In this document: in pieces, positions 12,878 through 14,325 of the stretch
Layout of the letters: the number at the start of each line of letters is the position of its first letter
Position numbering within the stretch: position 1 is the first letter of the stretch
Source: JAJZCD01 sp964570005
Lineage (GTDB): Bacteria; Patescibacteriota; Saccharimonadia; Saccharimonadales; UBA4665
DNA: 14,325 nt
Direction of reading: 5' to 3'
Assembly: GCA_964570005.1 (NCBI GenBank)
Contig: CAZMWE010000026.1
Coordinates: 1 to 14,325 of the forward strand
Notes under the pieces: generated by a model
The model's database searches: none
What the model was told of the DNA's origin: nothing
What the model saw: the letters and a program-made list of their open reading frames with translations, nothing else
Program-made: the position numbers and the translations under genes

Positions 12878-12914
12878 GGGATACCCTCCTGTTTTAGCAA
12901 CTTTAGGGTATCCC
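12878..12914 (-). promoter_or_regulatory. Hairpin that can hide the transposase ribosome-binding site
   Basis: GGGATACCCT (12878-12887) and AGGGTATCCC (12905-12914) are perfect 10-bp complements with a 17-base loop. In minus-strand mRNA the 3' arm includes most of the AGGAGGG ribosome site of ATG 12877, so read-through transcripts from outside would be poorly translated. This resembles the protection known from IS10 and IS50 (inference). Confidence 0.65.
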
Positions 12915-13062
12915 ACCCCGACAGATTAGCTCAAGGGGTTAGGAGATATGAAATGGGTTCAATTGATGGCGTGACGTTACAGCAACTACTTCGTGAGAGT
13001 TAATCGTCATGACAACGTCTCCTTTATCCAGGCTCTCAAATGATAAGCACAAGTGTGTTATC

Positions 13063-13093
13063 TAAATAAGAGCTGGGACTTACACTCGCTTAG
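13063..13093. repeat. Second short repeat, copy B, spanning the Fic-like gene stop
   Basis: Matches 25 of 31 bases with 10246-10276. It overlaps the last codons and stop of the Fic-like gene. The inverted-repeat arms of copy A are only partly kept. Confidence 0.5.
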
Positions 13094-14273
13094 ACGTTTT
13101 TGGTCGTACAGGAGGTTCCTGCACCTCCACTCCATCAACAAGTAATCGTGCAAAACGGTCGATCAGATTTGTGGCTCTTTTATCTCGAATATGAACGGTT
13201 GCCTTTGCAAGTTCAGCAACAGGCCATGACGTAGGTTTCCCATCTTTCCGGGGCACATTAAATACAAGGCTATCCTTACCAAGTGTCAGCTGGGTCAGAG
13301 CATTCCGGATGATAGTATTTTTTAACTCTCGGAATGTCTGGTAGTATGCTTCAATCTCGGCTTCACTGGCATTGTCCCAAAAGCGATCTATTGCAAAAAA
13401 TTGCTCGGACATCCATGTCTTTGGATGTATCGACGCTTGAGTCGCCTCTGCTGTCGGGTATTTATTAGCTACCAATAACGGTAACATGGTGCCAAAGTCC
13501 GCTTGAGCGAGCACATTGAGGACGTCGACGGCTCGGTTGCTCGGCTCTTTTCCTTGGCGATTGATAGCGGCATCTAGTGGATTAAAAAATTCTTGCTCAG
13601 CTACACCTATCGGCATTACGGCCACCAACCGTGTGCCCTGCATAATGTGGGTGCCTAAACGAACTTTCATATCATCCATAACAGCCTTATTGACGAGACG
13701 GGGATCGAGGAACAGCTCGTAACGCCCTTCGTGCCCCATAGCAATGCGGACAGTTGTCTCGCTTGGATAATAGTCATTCACAACAAGATGATACATGCCA
13801 CGAGATACCCCACCATTACCCCTATCAAAAGGATGCACGAGATTATTGCCTACACCCAGAATGAGACCCTTAGTGTCTAGATCAGGAACTGATTGTGCCG
13901 CCGCAAGGACATCGTACATGAGAGGGATTTTGTCTTCGGGAGTCGGATGCACATCAGCAACGCCAACTGGATATCCCTCTGGAGACATAGTTAATGTGTT
14001 ATTTAGCGTATCGGCGATTGGATCAATGCCAGGCGGTAAGTTGAGTAAAATGCGGTTCATACTCGATGCCAAGCCAACAAATTGGTCACCAGTCATGCTG
14101 TCTAGGAACGCTGTTCGCTGCTCTGGGCTACCGAGTTGTGCGCTATAACCAGCATGAACTATAAGTCTATCTAAAAATGTAGCCTGAAACGCCCGATCGG
14201 CAGCATTACCTATCGGCCGACCGTGATAAAACTCTGGCGGCTGGACTAACGATGCATATTCTGTCGCTTCCAT
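13080..14273 (-). CDS. Fic-domain-like protein with altered active-site motif
   Basis: The 397-residue protein (numbered from ATG 14273) carries HPFDRGNGGVSR at 147-158, preceded by a helix (IPLMYDVLAAAQSV) and a short GVGNNLV strand/helix, as in Fic enzymes (HPFx[D/E]GNGRxxR). These AMPylate or otherwise modify proteins. The histidine, GNG and final arginine are kept, but the Mg-binding acidic residue at position 5 is Arg (with Asp one place earlier), and the first Arg after GNG is Gly. Activity may be altered or lost. Residues 170-397 show no domain I recognise. No inhibitory (S/T)xxxE(G/N) motif is evident. ATG 14273 has GGGAAG four bases upstream; GTG 14285 is an alternative inside a hairpin. 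It is the rightmost cargo gene, with copy B of a short repeat at its end. Confidence 0.68.
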   Translation of the reverse strand: MEATEYASLVQPPEFYHGRPIGNAADRAFQATFLDRLIVHAGYSAQLGSPEQRTAFLDSMTGDQFVGLASSMNRILLNLPPGIDPIADTLNNTLTMSPEGYPVGVADVHPTPEDKIPLMYDVLAAAQSVPDLDTKGLILGVGNNLVHPFDRGNGGVSRGMYHLVVNDYYPSETTVRIAMGHEGRYELFLDPRLVNKAVMDDMKVRLGTHIMQGTRLVAVMPIGVAEQEFFNPLDAAINRQGKEPSNRAVDVLNVLAQADFGTMLPLLVANKYPTAEATQASIHPKTWMSEQFFAIDRFWDNASEAEIEAYYQTFRELKNTIIRNALTQLTLGKDSLVFNVPRKDGKPTSWPVAELAKATVHIRDKRATNLIDRFARLLVDGVEVQEPPVRPKTSKRV

Positions 14274-14280
14274 TAAACTT

Positions 14281-14301
14281 CCCACGAGCTTCCGCTCGGG
14301 G
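14281..14301 (-). promoter_or_regulatory. GC-rich hairpin at the start of the Fic-like gene
   Basis: Minus-strand RNA: CCC-CGAGC, GGAA tetraloop, GCTCG-(T)-GGG, about eight pairs with one bulge. The 3' GGG is part of the GGGAAG ribosome site of ATG 14273, so folding could limit translation. No promoter is visible in the 24 bp left to the window edge. Confidence 0.5.
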
Positions 14302-14325
14302 AATTAGCTGACTCAAAACAACTCG

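Larger units (their letters stand above)
12071..12960 (-). mobile_element. IS5-family insertion sequence, about 890 bp
   Basis: Terminal inverted repeats are GAGCCCATTTCATATCTCC (12071-12089) and its complement at 12942-12960, 18 of 19 matching. AATT flanks both ends (12067-12070 and 12961-12964) and is the likely target duplication, although being a palindrome it could partly belong to the repeats. The single transposase locus, DDE-type and in two frames, with its stop codon inside the left repeat, fits the IS427-like part of the IS5 family. It sits inside a cassette-boundary site. Confidence 0.88.

Overview
The window looks like chromosome of a candidate phyla radiation bacterium, most likely Candidatus Saccharibacteria (TM7). 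This is inferred from protein style: a short type IV pilin-like protein with a GFAALE start, a secreted helical protein with a Ser/Thr-rich linker, a tethered bactofilin-like beta-helix protein, a membrane-anchored cupredoxin, and compact genes. No rRNA or marker gene is present to prove it. TGA behaves as a stop.

Positions 1-4414 are ordinary-looking backbone. A minus-strand cell-envelope cluster runs cupredoxin, secreted helical protein, pilin-like protein, bactofilin-like protein (cut by the window edge). After it come a DoxX-like membrane protein, a DUF1653 protein, and a PadR regulator in an operon with a HAAS-domain pentapeptide-repeat protein.

Positions about 4524-14325 differ. Nine copies of a dispersed site of about 45-50 bp (consensus around CATTCCAACACCTTTTGGG, often with a GTGCG/CGCAC hairpin) divide the DNA into eight segments of about 0.65-1.6 kb. 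Each segment holds one gene or one toxin-antitoxin pair. All but one gene are on the minus strand, usually with the site just past the 3' end. From right to left (direction of transcription) the cargo is: Fic-like protein; Phd/PIN toxin-antitoxin; sulfotransferase-like protein; alpha/beta hydrolase; 3-methyladenine DNA glycosylase (reversed); a Cys-motif protein with a structured RNA upstream; a DUF1801 pseudogene; a GT-A-like protein; and an RHH/PIN toxin-antitoxin pair with a frameshifted antitoxin. This is the layout of an integron cassette array, but no integrase is in the window and the sites do not show clear canonical attC boxes. It is either a divergent attC family or another cassette-shuffling system.

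Most cargo genes carry their own promoter with the -10 hexamer 6-7 nt before the ATG, so their mRNAs should be leaderless. Several of the backbone genes instead have clear Shine-Dalgarno sites. An IS5-family element (12071-12960) has inserted into the loop of one site. A probable new non-coding RNA (8273-8414, minus) has a promoter, a closing stem that begins at the predicted +1, and an intrinsic terminator.
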